The notes beneath the pieces were generated by a model. It did not search any database, had not been told where the DNA came from, and saw only the letters and a program-made list of their open reading frames with translations. The position numbers and the translations under genes are program-made. This document shows positions 1 to 9,090 of a DNA stretch of 64,000 nt, one piece after another. The stretch's first letter is position 1, and each line of letters starts with the position of its first letter. Source of the stretch: Streptomyces sp. A0642 (GTDB lineage Bacteria > Actinomycetota > Actinomycetes > Streptomycetales > Streptomycetaceae); NCBI RefSeq assembly GCF_004795105.1, contig NZ_SSBL01000007.1:124001-188000 (forward strand), in the 5' to 3' direction.

Positions 1-716
1 GAGAAGACCGCGCAGACCTCGGCCCCGGGGAAGCGGCGGTGCAGATAGGCGACGTTCTCCGCAGCGCTCTGCCCGGCCCCCACGACCACGAACCGCGAGG
101 GTGAGGCGCCCTCCAACGCGTCGACTTTCGCGAGCAGTTCCGAGTTGTGCCAGACACGCTCGCCGCGCTCCACACCCTCCGGCATGAGCGGGCGCAGCCC
201 CGTGCCGATGACGAGGTTGCGCGCGCGGTGCACGGTGAGTCCCTGGCCCGAACGGACCGTCACATCCAGGTATTCCACGTCGCCGTCATGGACGACGGCC
301 GTGACGCCGACGACCTCGTGGTCGTAGGAGACCAGGCTGCCGACCTGTTCCGCGGCCCACTCGAAGTAGTCGTGGAACTCCACCCGCAGGGGGAAGAGGT
401 TCTTGTGGTTGATGAAGTCGATCAGCCGGCCCTTGCTCTGCAGGTAGCAGAGGAAGCTGAACTCGCTGGACGGGTTCCGGAGCGTCACCAGGTCCTTGAG
501 GAAGGAGACCTGCATGGTCGCGTCGTCGATGAGCATGCCGCGGTGCCAGCCGAAGCGCGGCTGCTGCTCGAAGAAGCGGGCGCTGACCGCCTCCCGGTTC
601 CCGCCGCGTGCGTTGTGCTCGCTGATCGCGATCGCCATGGCCACGTTGGACGGCCCGAAGCCGATGCCAATGAGGTCGTGGACCGGTGGTGCGTCGCCAG
701 GACGAACCTGTGACAT
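1..716 (-). CDS. cchB: L-ornithine N5-monooxygenase, siderophore biosynthesis (C-terminus outside window)
   Basis: FAD- and NADPH-dependent hydroxylase of the SidA/PvdA/IucD family; it hydroxylates the side-chain amine of ornithine (or lysine) as the first step to a hydroxamate siderophore. The reading frame opens at an ATG at 716 and runs off the left edge after about 238 residues of a usual 430-460. Visible motifs are the FAD-binding GIGFGPSN at about residues 17-24 and the NADPH-binding VVGAGQSAAEN near residue 209. The divergent neighbour is a formyltransferase, the same pairing as cchB/cchA of the coelichelin cluster, so the substrate is most likely ornithine. An iron box lies about 85 bases upstream. 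The gene symbol is by analogy with S. coelicolor. Confidence 0.85.
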   Translation of the reverse strand, partial: MSQVRPGDAPPVHDLIGIGFGPSNVAMAIAISEHNARGGNREAVSARFFEQQPRFGWHRGMLIDDATMQVSFLKDLVTLRNPSSEFSFLCYLQSKGRLIDFINHKNLFPLRVEFHDYFEWAAEQVGSLVSYDHEVVGVTAVVHDGDVEYLDVTVRSGQGLTVHRARNLVIGTGLRPLMPEGVERGERVWHNSELLAKVDALEGASPSRFVVVGAGQSAAENVAYLHRRFPGAEVCAVF

Positions 717-801
717 GTCACTCCCATCGTGCGGGGACGCCGCCTGTCAGAGGTGGGGAAAGCGCAAGAGACGGGCACGCCGAGGGAGCGACCCGGGAAA
801 C

Positions 802-820
802 TTAGGTGAGCCTAAGCTAA
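802..820. promoter_or_regulatory. Iron box (DmdR/IdeR-type operator) for the divergent siderophore genes
   Basis: The 19-mer TTAGGTGAGCCTAAGCTAA is one mismatch from the reverse complement of the actinobacterial iron box TTAGGTTAGGCTCACCTAA. It lies in the 246-bp divergent promoter region and is the nearer of two boxes to the monooxygenase. Iron-loaded DmdR1 or IdeR is known to repress siderophore genes from such sites. Confidence 0.85.
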
Positions 821-905
821 TCCAGGAACCGTGTCGATAGACCGGAACCGGCCAAACGTGACGCCGGAAGCCTCAACCCAGCCACACCGAGGGCCCGTTG
901 TCAGA

Positions 906-924
906 TTAGGTTAGCCTTGCTTTA
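906..924. promoter_or_regulatory. Second, degenerate iron box
   Basis: TTAGGTTAGCCTTGCTTTA keeps the left half of the iron-box consensus and matches about 14 of 19 positions overall. It sits 38 bases before the formyltransferase start, where it could cover that promoter. Its right half is poor, so binding is probably weaker than at the box at 802. Confidence 0.6.
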
Positions 925-962
925 CTGACTGGCGCTCCATTCCCACGCTGAGGAGGAACCCC

Positions 963-1910
963 ATGCGGGTCGTCATGTTCGGTTACCAGACCTGGGGGCA
1001 CCGCACCCTGCAAGCCCTCCTGGACTCCGAGCACGACGTGGTGCTGGTCGTGACCCATCCGCGGAGCGAGCACGCGTACGAGAAGATCTGGAGCGACTCC
1101 GTCGCCGACCTCGCCGAGGAGCACGGCGTTCCCGTGATGATCCGCAACCGCCCCGACGACGAGGAGTTGTTCGAGCGTCTCGAGGAGGCCGACGCGGACA
1201 TCATCGTGGCGAACAACTGGCGGACCTGGATCCCCCCGCGCATCTTCGGCCTCCCCCGCCACGGCACGCTGAACATCCACGACTCGCTGCTGCCGAAGTA
1301 CGCCGGCTTCTCGCCGCTGATCTGGGCCCTGATCAACGGCGAGCGCGAAGTGGGCGTCACCGCGCACCTGATGAACGACGAACTCGACGCGGGCGACATC
1401 GTCCGGCAGGAGGCGGTCCCGGTCGGGCCCGCGGACACCGCCACGGACCTCTTCCACAAGACCGTCGACCTCATCGCCCCGGTCACCACCGCCGCACTCG
1501 CCCTCATCGCCGCGGGCCGGACGGAGTTCACGAAGCAGGACCGCTCCCGGGCGAGCTTCTTCCACAAGCGTTCGGCCGAGGACATCCGGATCGACTGGAC
1601 CTGGCCGGCGCAGGACCTCGAACGCCTGGTGCGCGCCCAGTCGGATCCGTACCCCAGCGCCTTCGCCTTCCACCGGGGCAAGCGCCTGGAGGTCCTGGCC
1701 GCCGTGGTGTCGCAGGGCCGCTACGGCGGAACGCCCGGCCGGATCTTCTACCGAGAGGGCGAGGGTGTGGTGATCGTCGCCGGTGCGGACGCCCGTACCG
1801 GCCGCAACCACGGCCTGGCGCTGACGCGCGTGCGCACCGAGGACGGCCGGGAGATGCCCGCGACGGAGTACTTCACCACCATGGGCGGCTACCTGACCAG
1901 CCGCCCCTGA
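963..1910 (+). CDS. cchA: Methionyl-tRNA formyltransferase-like N5-hydroxyornithine formyltransferase
   Basis: A 315-residue member of the formyl-H4F-dependent transferase family. In coelichelin-type pathways it formylates N5-hydroxyornithine to give the hydroxamate unit used by the peptide synthetase. The catalytic Asn/His/Asp set is visible: VANNW near residue 82, HGTLNIHDSLLP near 100-111, and ELDAGDIV near 140. A C-terminal Fmt-like domain follows from about residue 200. The ATG start is preceded by GAGGAGG at good spacing. It is divergent from the hydroxylase and shares its iron-box region, so iron repression is likely. The peptide synthetase and transport genes are not in this window. 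Confidence 0.87.
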   Translation: MRVVMFGYQTWGHRTLQALLDSEHDVVLVVTHPRSEHAYEKIWSDSVADLAEEHGVPVMIRNRPDDEELFERLEEADADIIVANNWRTWIPPRIFGLPRHGTLNIHDSLLPKYAGFSPLIWALINGEREVGVTAHLMNDELDAGDIVRQEAVPVGPADTATDLFHKTVDLIAPVTTAALALIAAGRTEFTKQDRSRASFFHKRSAEDIRIDWTWPAQDLERLVRAQSDPYPSAFAFHRGKRLEVLAAVVSQGRYGGTPGRIFYREGEGVVIVAGADARTGRNHGLALTRVRTEDGREMPATEYFTTMGGYLTSRP

Positions 1911-2105
1911 CGCATCGTCGCCGCGCAACCAGGACGCAGCCGCGGAACCCCGGGCGGTCGAGGGGGGTCCGCGACCGTGCCGGCTCCGCCGTGCCAGGCG
2001 AAGGCCGAGTTCTTCCGCATGCTCGGACACCCGGCGTCTCTCCGACGGTGCGGGGTCCCCTGCGGGGGGCGGTGCGCGTTGTTGCTTGCCCCGGTCCGGG
2101 GCGGA

Positions 2106-2554
2106 GGGTTCCGTCCTCAATCGCCGGACGGGCTTGGTGGTCGCGGGTGCGGGTGCGCCGCGTTGCGGGTGCGCGCCTGTCCGGTGGGTGGGGGTCCGGG
2201 GTCCCTCCGGGGCGTCTCCTCAAACGACGAACGTTCGGCGGGTACGCAGCCGCACCCGGGTCGATGTTCGTCGTCCTGCGGGGACTCCCCTGCACGCCCC
2301 CGAACCCGCCCGCCGTGCGTCTGCGACAGTCGATTCACCGGGCGTACAGGCGCAGGACGGCCGGGTGGGGGCGTGCAGGGGAGTCCCCGCAGGAAATGGC
2401 GTACGACTCCGGTCGTTTTCCCACCGGGCCGCACATGCCATTTCTGAGGAGACGCCCCGGAGGGACCCCACCCCCACCCACCGAACAGAGCGCACCCGCG
2501 CAACGCGGACGGCCCGCACATCTCAAGCCCGTCCGGCGATTGAGGACGGAACCC
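2106..2554. repeat. Nested inverted repeat built of two structured units in opposite orientation
   Basis: Three inverted pairs are nested: 2106-2135 with 2525-2554 (30 bp, perfect), 2183-2222 with 2445-2482 (one 2-base gap), and 2275-2301 with 2367-2393 (27 bp, perfect). The stretches between the first two pairs are also recognisably similar. Each arm thus carries one unit of about 118 bp (2183-2301 and 2367-2482). Inside the units the conserved flanks enclose a hairpin whose stem sequence differs completely: ACGACGAAC/GTTCGTCGT (2224-2232 and 2266-2274) in one, GAAATGGC/GCCATTTC (2393-2400 and 2437-2444) in the other. No credible coding sequence occupies 1911-2603. The outermost 30-mer resembles a short repeat I recall from many Streptomyces intergenic regions. 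Confidence 0.85.
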
Positions 2555-2603
2555 CGCACCGCAAGGGGACCCGCACCCCGCAAGGGGCTCGGCAGCCGGC
2601 CGC

Positions 2604-3530
2604 TCAGCGGGCCGTCGCGACCAGGCGGCGCAGCGCGGCCTGTGCGGGCGGGCCCCAGCTGGCCTTGCCCCCGTGCCGGCCGTGCACTCCGGCGTCCCCG
2701 ACGAGGATGCCGCTGAGGGCCTGCCGCACGGCCCAGCCCCGCGCGCGGCGCAGGGTCGCGGCGTCCGCGGCCGGCCGGTAGGCGGCGTGGAAGCGGTCGA
2801 CCGCGCCGTCCGGCAGCAGCACCCAGGAGGCGGCGAGGTCGCACGCCGGATCCCCCGAGCAGAGATCGCCGAAGTCGATCACACCGCAGAGGGTGCCGTC
2901 GGCGGTGAGGACGTTGGCCGGATGCAGATCTCCGTGGAGCCACAGCGCCGGCCCGGTCCACTCGGGCGCGGCGACGGCGTCCTCCCAGACCGCGCGGACG
3001 GCGGCGGGATCGGGGATCAGCCCTCGCTCGGCGGTCGAGTCGAGCGTCTTGAGGAGCTCCCCGGAGAAGCGGGACAGCGAGCCGCCGCGGCCGAAACGTC
3101 CGACGGGCGCCGTGCCGGGAGCGGGAACGTGAAGCGACGACAAGAACCGGGCCAGGGCGTCGGCCGCGGGGGCGGCCCTGGTGACGGGTGCGCGGTCGGC
3201 GGGCTCACCCGGTACCCACGTGGTGACGATCCAGGGGCGCGGAAAAAGCTCGGACGGTTCGCCGAGGCGTTGCGGCACGGGGATCGGCAACGGAAGGTCC
3301 GGCGCGAGGACCGGCAGCCAGGCGTGTTCCCCGAGAAGCAGCTCATCGGCCGACTGCGTCGCCCACGGCAGCCGGACGGCGAGGTCATCACCCAGCCGCC
3401 ACAACTGGTTGTCCCAGCCACGCGCGCCGAGCCGCACCGCCCGGTCGGCCAGGTCGGGGTGTTGCTCGCGGAGCAGTTCCCGTACGAGCTCCGCGGTCAT
3501 CTCGGTCCCGGTGGTGTCGGTGTGCGTCAT
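2604..3530 (-). CDS. Aminoglycoside phosphotransferase (APH) family kinase
   Basis: About 308 residues with the fold signatures of APH/choline kinases: catalytic loop HGDLHPANVL near residues 195-204 and the metal-binding IDFGDLCSGDPACDLA near 215-230. Members phosphorylate antibiotics or small alcohols such as sugars or homoserine; the substrate here cannot be told from sequence. I chose the ATG at 3530 (MTHTD) over a TTG at 3539; neither has a strong ribosome binding site. It stands alone on its strand next to the repeat block. Confidence 0.75.
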   Translation of the reverse strand: MTHTDTTGTEMTAELVRELLREQHPDLADRAVRLGARGWDNQLWRLGDDLAVRLPWATQSADELLLGEHAWLPVLAPDLPLPIPVPQRLGEPSELFPRPWIVTTWVPGEPADRAPVTRAAPAADALARFLSSLHVPAPGTAPVGRFGRGGSLSRFSGELLKTLDSTAERGLIPDPAAVRAVWEDAVAAPEWTGPALWLHGDLHPANVLTADGTLCGVIDFGDLCSGDPACDLAASWVLLPDGAVDRFHAAYRPAADAATLRRARGWAVRQALSGILVGDAGVHGRHGGKASWGPPAQAALRRLVATAR

Positions 3531-3608
3531 GCGGACCAACCGTAGCCGGGCCCGTCGCCGGGGAAGACCGCGGAGAGCGCCCCCGGGTGCCTCTCGGGTG
3601 ACCGTGTC

Positions 3609-3974
3609 TCACGGACCGCCTCCCGCGGCTGTGCGCGAGAGCATCCGCAGCGTCTTCTCGGGGTCGGGGACCGACACCGCCAGCCGGCTGAGCGGTGAGC
3701 TGCGGTGCAGTTCCAGACACAGCACCGGGCCGCCCGCCCGCACCAGCGTGAAATCCTCACCTGCGTGGTGTTTCCGGATGCCCGCGCACAGTCTGCCGGG
3801 AAGGCAGGTGCCGCGCTCGCGTTCACCGCGCAGTGCGCGCCACCAGTCGGGCTCGACGTACACGCGGCGCAGCGCCGATTCCGGTACGCGCACGCCGCGT
3901 CGGCGGGCCGCGGCCTTCTCCCACCACGACAGCCGTACGACGATGTCCCCGCCGTCGACCACCACCCGCGCCAT
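3609..3974 (-). CDS. Conserved hypothetical protein, about 121 residues
   Basis: I do not recognise the family. The protein is compact, basic in its first half (a KAAARRRGVRVP stretch near residue 20) and rich in short beta-prone segments such as DFTLVRAGGPVLCLEL. It may be a PH-like or SHOCT-associated barrel, but that is a guess. The ATG at 3974 is preceded by AGGAGGT at ideal spacing, which rules out the longer open frame reaching 4208. No signal peptide or membrane segment is seen. Confidence 0.7.
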   Translation of the reverse strand: MARVVVDGGDIVVRLSWWEKAAARRRGVRVPESALRRVYVEPDWWRALRGERERGTCLPGRLCAGIRKHHAGEDFTLVRAGGPVLCLELHRSSPLSRLAVSVPDPEKTLRMLSRTAAGGGP

Positions 3975-4051
3975 GGATCCACCTCCTGCCTGACCGGATG
4001 CGGGCGCTCCCCCGATCCGGTCCACGGCATCCTCCGGCGTGACCGGATCGC

Positions 4052-4663
4052 TCACTTGGCCAGTCCGACCCGGACCAGCGCGGCCGCCAGCCTCGGCAGA
4101 TCGTCGTCGGCGACGAGGCCGGCCAGCCCTTCGGGTGTGTCGGGCAGCCCCAGTCCGGCGGCGGCGCGACGGGCCCGGGCGTCGAACGCCGGGCGCAGCT
4201 CGGGCCACAGGCCCTGCGCCTCGCGGCTGAAGATGTCCGCTCCCACGGGCCCTATGCGGGGGAACTCCCGCAACAGCCCGCGCACGCGCTCCGGATCTCC
4301 GCCGGCCTCCTCGCGCAGGCGCCGCAGGTCACCGCGGTACCGGTCGAGCAGGAACTCCGCCCCGTTCCCCAGCGCGGTGGCCGTGCTCTCGTCGTACCGG
4401 CGGTAGTGCGCGCGGCCCAGCGCGTCCACCCGGTCCTGCCAGGAGGCCTTCAGCATGGCCTGCGGCGTACGCATCCCGGCTGCGGACAGTTCACGCGCCG
4501 CGGCCACCGCTATGTCGGCTTTGATGCGGACCGACAGGAGGACGCAGAGTGTGAGCAAGCGGTACAGCGGCGCCGGGGTGTTCCGCAGCCGGATTCCGGC
4601 TTCGTCCGCGTAGGTGCGCCCGTGCTGGCCGAGCAGCCGCTTCACTGTTGCCGACCGGGGCAT
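4052..4663 (-). CDS. Endonuclease III-like / HhH-GPD-type protein
   Basis: About 203 residues, mostly helical, with FPRIGPVGADIF at about residues 134-145, which resembles the helix-hairpin-helix of HhH-GPD DNA glycosylases. Such proteins act in base-excision repair. The C-terminal cysteine loop for a 4Fe-4S cluster, present in true endonuclease III, is absent, so activity is uncertain. The ATG at 4663 follows GGGAGG; the longer frame to 4747 has an arginine-rich, shadow-like extension. Confidence 0.62.
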   Translation of the reverse strand: MPRSATVKRLLGQHGRTYADEAGIRLRNTPAPLYRLLTLCVLLSVRIKADIAVAAARELSAAGMRTPQAMLKASWQDRVDALGRAHYRRYDESTATALGNGAEFLLDRYRGDLRRLREEAGGDPERVRGLLREFPRIGPVGADIFSREAQGLWPELRPAFDARARRAAAGLGLPDTPEGLAGLVADDDLPRLAAALVRVGLAK

Positions 4664-4898
4664 GGGGTACCTCCCAGAGGCCGATCGGCGGCCCGGCCGG
4701 CATCGTTCACCCGGCCACCGAGGCCACCGCGTAGCGCGGTTCTTCACCGTCGTGTGTCGTGTGTCGAAACGGCCGGCCGTCTGTCATTTTACTCGCGCGC
4801 GTGGGGCGCGGCCCTGTACGGGGTCCCGGACGGAGGCCTCCGGGGGCGCTCCGAACCGGGCGTCGCACGGCCCGGTGCCGGAGGGTGCCGCGTCCTCT

Positions 4899-5441
4899 CT
4901 ACGGCTCGCCGGTGAGGTGTTGTTCGGCCGCCAGCACCGCGTCGTGCACGCCGGTCCTGCCCAGCAGGACGCACAGCGTGTACGCGGCGTCGTCCAGTGC
5001 CTGGCGCGCCCTCATGTCGGACGGGGCGGCGGTCAGCCGGGACTGGCACGCCCGGAATTCCGCCAGGACCTCCTCGGTCCGGGCCCGGCTCGGCATCAGC
5101 CCGATGCACGCCGAACGGGGCGACACGGTGCGGGCCGTCGCCACGGCCCGGTGCAGCGCCCGCTCGACCACGGCCGGCATCGCGGTGCCGCGCGAGCCGG
5201 CGGCCATGGCGGCGGCCACTTCGGCGGGTGTGACGCCCGCCGCCTTCGCGGCGACGCCCAGCACCCATCTGGCGTCCCGGGCCGAGCAGGGGGTCACCGC
5301 CATGACGGTGCCCACCGCCCAGGCGGCCCGGGGCTCGTCGATGGGGGGCTGAGCGGCGGACACCGCCGCTTCGGGCAGCGAGCCCGTGCCGTCGGACTCG
5401 AGGTTGCGGGGCATGCGGGCAGACATCATCATCAGGGCCAT
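4899..5441 (-). CDS. ANTAR-like / DUF5133 domain protein
   Basis: About 180 residues. The middle (AVGTVMAVTPCSARDARWVL, about residues 37-56, and the following helices) has the spacing of an ANTAR RNA-binding domain. The C-terminus (ARQALDDAAYTLCVLLGRTG) matches the DUF5133 pattern found in many small Streptomyces proteins. ANTAR proteins usually act as antiterminators. The start is uncertain: ATG at 5441 or one of the methionines just inside it, none with a clear ribosome binding site. Nothing convincing is seen in the 425 bases upstream. Confidence 0.65.
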   Translation of the reverse strand: MALMMMSARMPRNLESDGTGSLPEAAVSAAQPPIDEPRAAWAVGTVMAVTPCSARDARWVLGVAAKAAGVTPAEVAAAMAAGSRGTAMPAVVERALHRAVATARTVSPRSACIGLMPSRARTEEVLAEFRACQSRLTAAPSDMRARQALDDAAYTLCVLLGRTGVHDAVLAAEQHLTGEP

Positions 5442-5866
5442 TTCTCGACGCAGCGACGGAAGAGTTCCGCGACGGCCGTGGGAAGACGTGCCGGCCTTCG
5501 CCCGCCCCCGTGTGCTCGTTCCCGAAAACATGACATCCGGAGGACGAGCGCGCCTGCGGGCCAGGCCGCTCGGGTGATCGCCCGAGCGGGTGAGGTGGGC
5601 GGGGAGCGGGGCCGGCCCGGAGGAGCCGGTCCGGGCACCACGGCGGGCGAGGCGGCGAAGGTACGTCCCCGGTGCCCCGCATGAGGAATGTGCGGTGCGG
5701 GGGGCGGGGTCCGGGTGCGGATGAGTCGCGGCCGTGCCCACAGTTGGAGGGCACAGCCGTCGGCCGGACCACCGCCGGTGGAGGAAGCGCGAGGTTCGCG
5801 GGCCGACGGCTCGCAGTGAGCCCCCGGATGCGAGCTTCTCTCCGCCACCTCACAAGGGAGTCTGCG

Positions 5867-6652
5867 ATGCCGGCCCTCGGAACGACGACGCCGGTGACCG
5901 GTGCGCCCTGCTGGGTGAGTCTGGTGACGCCCGACCCTCGCGCGGCCCGGTCGTTCTACGCCCAGGTGATGGGGTGGGAGTTCCTCGACAGTTCCCTCGG
6001 AACGGATTTCTCGGTCGCCGTGGCGGGCGGTGAACCCGTCGCGGGGATGGGGTACTGCCACGGCCGGGGGCTCCCCGCCCGCTGGACGCCGTACTTCGCC
6101 GTCGCCGACGCCGACGAGACCGCCGACCGGATCAGGGAGCGGGGGGCCACGCTCGCCGTCGGGCCCGCACGGCTGGGCGGCGGCCGTGCCGCGCTCGCGG
6201 CGGACCGCGACGGAGCCGCTTTCGGTTTCTGGGAGGGGCCGGCTCTGGCCTGGACGGTGGGGCGGGGCAGCGCGCCCGCACGGCTGGACCTCATGACGCG
6301 CCATGCGTTCGAGGCGGCCATCTTCTACGCCGAGGTCTTCGACTGGGCGAAGCCGGGCAGCGGCGGCTGCACGGTGGACTACGCCCAGGACCATGTGGTC
6401 ATCCAGGTGGCCGGGCACACCGTCGCCACGCTTAGGGGCGGCGGCATGGAATCGGCCCCGGACCCGAGGATGCGGCCGCGCTGGGTGGTGGACTTCCGCG
6501 TGGCGGACAGCCGTGCGGCCGCGGCGGCGGCCGACGCGGCGGACGGCGAATCCACCCCGGCCCTTCCCCCGCTCGGCTGCTCGAAGGACGCCTACATCAT
6601 CCGTGATCCCGGTGGCGCGCTGTTCACCGTGTCCGGCCCCGGCGCGGAGTGA
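5867..6652 (+). CDS. Double-VOC (glyoxalase/bleomycin resistance fold) protein
   Basis: 261 residues made of two consecutive VOC modules, about 8-125 and 135-260. The first opens with PCWVSLVTPDPRAARSFYAQ, the usual beta-alpha start of this fold. VOC proteins bind a divalent metal and act as isomerases, dioxygenases or drug binders; no substrate can be assigned. The ATG follows AAGGGAG. A clear paralogue lies at 39851-40633 on the other strand, sharing RIRERGATLAVGP and DRDGAAFGFWEGP. Confidence 0.82.
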   Translation: MPALGTTTPVTGAPCWVSLVTPDPRAARSFYAQVMGWEFLDSSLGTDFSVAVAGGEPVAGMGYCHGRGLPARWTPYFAVADADETADRIRERGATLAVGPARLGGGRAALAADRDGAAFGFWEGPALAWTVGRGSAPARLDLMTRHAFEAAIFYAEVFDWAKPGSGGCTVDYAQDHVVIQVAGHTVATLRGGGMESAPDPRMRPRWVVDFRVADSRAAAAAADAADGESTPALPPLGCSKDAYIIRDPGGALFTVSGPGAE

Positions 6653-6697
6653 CGCCGGGGACCGGCTGAGCCACGTGGTTCCGCGGGCCGCCTCGTA

Positions 6698-8290
6698 TCA
6701 GTGGCTGGTCAGTTCTCCGGTGAGCTTGCCGTGCAGATCGGCGCTGGGGGCGTTGAGGCCGATGATCTCGACGGTCTTGCCGCGCTGGGCGTACTTGGTC
6801 TGGACGGCGTCGAGGGCGGCCACGGAGGAGGCGTCCCAGATGTGGGCGGCCGACAGGTCGATGACGATCCTGTCGGGGTCTCCGGCGTAGTCGAACCGGC
6901 CGGCGAGGTCGTTGGAGGAAGCGAAGAACAGCTCGCCGCTCACGGAGTACACGACGCCGCTGCCGTCCGGGTCGGTGACCGCCGTGACGTCGGCGAGGCG
7001 GGCGACGCGCTTGGCGAAGACGACCATCGCGGTGACGGAACCGACGACGACACCGATGGCGAGGTTGTGGGTCGCGACCACCACCCCCACGGTGATGACC
7101 ATGACGGCGATCTCGCCCGCGGGCATCCGCCGCAGGGTCTTCGGCGCGATGGAGTGCCAGTCGAAGGTCGCGAAGGACACCATGACCATGACGGCGACCA
7201 GGGCGGCCATGGGGATGTCGGACACCACCGGGCCGAAGACGATGCACAGCACCATGAGGAACGAGCCGGCGAGGAAGGTGGACAGCCGGGTCCTGGCGCC
7301 GGAGACCTTCACGTTGATCATCGTCTGTCCGATCATCGCGCAGCCGCCCATGCCGCCGAAGAAGCCGGTGACGATGTTGGCGATGCCCTGCCCGATGGAC
7401 TCACGGGTCTTGGAGGAATGCGTGTCGGTGATCTCGTCGACGAGCTTCGCCGTCATCAGCGACTCCATCAGCCCGACCAGCGCCATCGCGAAGGCGTAGG
7501 GGGCGATCGTCGTCAGGGTGTCGAGGGTGAAGGGGACGTCGGGCAGGCCCGGCGCCGGCAGCGAGGACGGCAGGTCCCCCTTGTCCCCCACGGTCGGCAC
7601 GGCGATCCCCGCCGCGACCGTGATGACGGTGAGGATGACGATGGAGACCAGCGGGGCGGGGATCACCTTCGTGGCCCTGGGGAAGAACACCATCAGCGCG
7701 AGACCGCCGGCGATCAGCGGGTACACGGCCCAGGGCACGTCGTGCATCTCCGGCACCTGCGCCACGAAGATCAGGATGGCCAGCGCGTTGACGAAGCCGA
7801 CCATCACCGAGCGCGGCACGAACCGCATGAGCTTCGCCACGCCCAGGGCGCCGAGCGCGACCTGGAAGATCCCGGCCAGGATCACGGCGGCGATCAGGTA
7901 GCCGAGTCCGTGTTCCCGGTTCAGTGGTGCGATCACGAGGGCGACGGCGCCCGTGGCGGCGGAGATCATGGCCCGGCGGCCGCCGACGACCGAGATGACC
8001 ACGGCCATGGTGAACGAGGCGAACAGACCGATCGCCGGGTCGACGCCCGCGATGATCGAGAACGAGATGGCCTCGGGGATCAGCGCGAGCCCGACGACCA
8101 GGCCGGCCAGCACCTCCGTACGCCAGACCTTCGGGTCGGACAGCCAGTCGGGCTTCAGGCCGCGCAGAACAGCGGCGGGCGTGATGACGGAAGAGGACAA
8201 GGAGGCGGGTACCTGTCGTGCTCGGGCCGACCCCGCCGACAGGCCGGGGGCGTACGGGAAAGGAACGAAAAGAAGGGGCCGGGCCGGCAC
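6698..8290 (-). CDS. SulP family anion permease with STAS domain
   Basis: 530 residues: about 10-12 hydrophobic segments between residues 60 and 420, then a cytoplasmic STAS domain (about 430-530, containing IVIDLSAAHIWDASSVAALD). SulP proteins move sulfate, bicarbonate or other anions with sodium or protons. No carbonic anhydrase is fused or adjacent, so the substrate is open. The only usable start is a GTG at 8290, which has a weak ribosome binding site. It is monocistronic by spacing. Confidence 0.86.
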   Translation of the reverse strand: MPARPLLFVPFPYAPGLSAGSARARQVPASLSSSVITPAAVLRGLKPDWLSDPKVWRTEVLAGLVVGLALIPEAISFSIIAGVDPAIGLFASFTMAVVISVVGGRRAMISAATGAVALVIAPLNREHGLGYLIAAVILAGIFQVALGALGVAKLMRFVPRSVMVGFVNALAILIFVAQVPEMHDVPWAVYPLIAGGLALMVFFPRATKVIPAPLVSIVILTVITVAAGIAVPTVGDKGDLPSSLPAPGLPDVPFTLDTLTTIAPYAFAMALVGLMESLMTAKLVDEITDTHSSKTRESIGQGIANIVTGFFGGMGGCAMIGQTMINVKVSGARTRLSTFLAGSFLMVLCIVFGPVVSDIPMAALVAVMVMVSFATFDWHSIAPKTLRRMPAGEIAVMVITVGVVVATHNLAIGVVVGSVTAMVVFAKRVARLADVTAVTDPDGSGVVYSVSGELFFASSNDLAGRFDYAGDPDRIVIDLSAAHIWDASSVAALDAVQTKYAQRGKTVEIIGLNAPSADLHGKLTGELTSH

Positions 8291-8562
8291 CTCGGGGGCG
8301 GGCCGGAGGCCGGCGGGAAGGACGAAGCCCGGGCCACGCGCAGGCTGGCCCCGCGCGCTTCCCCTGCGGAGGGCGGAAGGTCACGGCGGGCAGGCGGCGC
8401 GCCCTTCCCCGGGCTTGCGCACGCTCACTCCTGCGGGAATCGGGTCTTCGCCGGGGGCGTCATCGGTCCCGGGACGGATGGGAGCGGGGCGGCCGGGCCG
8501 CCTTCGCCGCCCGCAACTCTACCGGTTCGCGCGGGCACGGTGCCCGCTCCCCGTGCGGAGGC

Positions 8563-9090
8563 TCAGAGGTCCGGCGGGTAGATCAGGTGCCCGTGCCGGA
8601 GCCTGGCGTTCTCGTTCAGCACCGCCGGCTTCGCCGTCGTGGGAGACATGATGTGCACGACCTCCACCCCCCGGACGATCAGTGCGTCCGTGATCAGTCT
8701 GCGGTGGCAGCGCCACGGGACGGCCTCGCTGCACATGATCGCCGGCCGTTCGTGTACGGCCATGCCGAGCAACTCGCTCAGCCCCCGCTCGAAGTCCTCG
8801 CTCGCCATGTAGTCGGCGTAGTCCCGGAAGGCCTTGACCCGCCATGCCCCGTTCTCGCTCGGCACCCCCTTGGGCGTATGCCGTCGGCCACCCAGCTCAC
8901 GCATCCACCGGTAGCCGATGCCGGGAGGGAGGGCGTCGATGATCTCCTGCTGGTTCCACTGGGGGAACTTTCTCGACGAGGGAAAGGACCGGACGTCGGC
9001 CAGGCAGGTGATCTCGTTGTTCCTCAGCAGCTCCAGCATCTCGTCGAAGGTGCGCGTCGAATGCCCCACCGTGCAGATGCGGTTCGTCAT
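8563..9090 (-). CDS. DUF488 family protein
   Basis: 175 residues with the family signatures: N-terminal ICTVGHSTRTFDEMLELL, LADVRSFPSSRKFPQWN near residues 31-47, and the C-terminal CSEAVPWRCHRRLI segment near 123-136. DUF488 proteins are widespread and poorly characterised; the conserved Arg and Cys/His residues suggest a nucleic-acid or nucleotide role, which is inference. It is divergent from the uracil-DNA glycosylase, 177 bases away, which hints at a shared DNA repair setting but proves nothing. Confidence 0.8.
   Translation of the reverse strand: MTNRICTVGHSTRTFDEMLELLRNNEITCLADVRSFPSSRKFPQWNQQEIIDALPPGIGYRWMRELGGRRHTPKGVPSENGAWRVKAFRDYADYMASEDFERGLSELLGMAVHERPAIMCSEAVPWRCHRRLITDALIVRGVEVVHIMSPTTAKPAVLNENARLRHGHLIYPPDL

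Noticed and set aside
906..2120. 404-codon minus-strand frame opposite the formyltransferase
   Set aside because: Antisense shadow; it would also run through the iron-box promoter region.
1977..2781. Several overlapping open frames on both strands in the repeat block
   Set aside because: Inverted repeats of high GC content keep all frames open; none has a protein-like composition or ribosome binding site.
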